Assembly (NCBI GenBank): GCA_000151295.1
Contig: GG745357.1
Coordinates: 258,090-289,622, forward strand
Reading direction: 5' to 3'
DNA from: Allomyces macrogynus ATCC 38327
Lineage: Eukaryota; Blastocladiomycota; Blastocladiomycetes; Blastocladiales; Blastocladiaceae
Length of the DNA stretch: 31,533 nucleotides
How positions within the stretch are numbered: the first letter of the stretch is position 1; the number at the start of each line of letters is the position of its first letter. Below the pieces are notes generated by a model that was not told where the DNA came from, ran no database searches, and worked only from the letters and a program-made list of their open reading frames with translations. The position numbers were made by a program, and so were the translations under genes. Below are positions 31,048-31,533 of the stretch, piece after piece.

Positions 31048-31533
31048 CTGCCGAGCCAAGAACACGACATTATGAGCCAATCAGAGACTCGATACATTGT
31101 TGGAAGATTACGTTGCCGACGGACGCACAAGCGGCTGGGCCGGTTTGGTCGATGCTAGCTCGGCCGACGTGGGCATCGTTGCAGAGGTCGTGCAGTGCAG
31201 ATATGACAAATGACGAGCCCGCCGTGCGTGCCGGACGAAGGTTGCTATTGATTTGGTCCAAGACGACGATTGCAGCGAGTTGCGCGTTGGATTGTGGTTC
31301 GGAGTCAAGATCGTTGCCGACTTCAACATTGGTGGTAACGACGTTCTCAACCTTGCCAAACCGCGATGCCAATCCGCGTCTCTCAACTTGCCCCACGCCG
31401 AACATGCCAACCAGCACAGCATCCCCGCACCAAGGATTACATTGAAAAATGTATGTCTAGACCGCGCGACGCTGCCGCAAGGAGAGAGAGAGAGAGTAAG
31501 GCACGGACGGCGACGTCGCCGGATTCCATACTG
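31048..31533. other. Upstream region of the CFAP251-like gene, unresolved
   Basis: A minus-strand frame (31070-31417) has coding-like composition (NAQLAAIVVLDQINSNL) and may be a 5' exon of the CFAP251-like gene or a separate gene; no family is recognised. A short GA run lies at about 31482-31496. Confidence 0.3.

Overview
Eukaryotic, GC-rich genomic window with spliced genes. The introns that can be placed are mostly 61-77 nt, with GT donors and YAG or AAG acceptors. The best-recognised flagellar gene is a WD-repeat protein resembling CFAP251/WDR66, a radial-spoke component. Together with fungal-style GCN4-like bZIP factors, an SWF1-like DHHC palmitoyltransferase and a DIRS-type retroelement, this suggests a zoosporic (flagellated) early-diverging fungus, for example Blastocladiomycota or a chytrid. 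The lineage is inference; the gene identities come from motifs read in the sequence.

Layout. 1-560 (-): a probable partial, frame-broken unknown gene running off the left edge. 1471-2354 (-): bZIP factor 1. 4011-5508 (+): an unrecognised three-exon type I membrane protein. 6051-6837 (+): bZIP factor 2. 7625-11575 (-): tripeptidyl-peptidase II, with four single-base frame breaks in its first third, close to an assembly gap (12120-12405). 12702-14618 (+): a proline-rich protein whose middle looks like a retrotransposon Gag capsid domain, with no pol gene attached. 15359-16366 (+): an SWF1-like DHHC palmitoyltransferase lacking its 3' end. Directly after it, on the opposite strand (16480-16621), lies an orphan copy of the last exon of the CFAP251-like gene. 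17600-19100: a strongly CpG-depleted block holding degenerate, coding-like sequence. 19865-19936 (+): tRNA-Ala(TGC). 20081-25168 (-): a complete DIRS-like element with about 170-bp inverted terminal repeats, a Gag-like ORF, RT-RNase H and a tyrosine recombinase. 25169-28058: no gene recognised. 28059-31047 (-): the CFAP251-like gene in eight placed exons.

There is no operon logic here. The genes are independent host genes (amino-acid/stress-type transcription control, cytosolic peptide turnover, protein lipidation, flagellar motility) interleaved with repeat-derived sequence. Two themes stand out. First, cytosine decay in repeats: CpG is nearly absent from 17.6-19.1 kb, and the DIRS pol frame is broken only by TGA codons. 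Second, retroelement-derived material: the DIRS element and a separate Gag-like gene. Several host genes carry one-base frame breaks that introns cannot explain. Draft-assembly indels are the simplest reason, but pseudogenization is not excluded.
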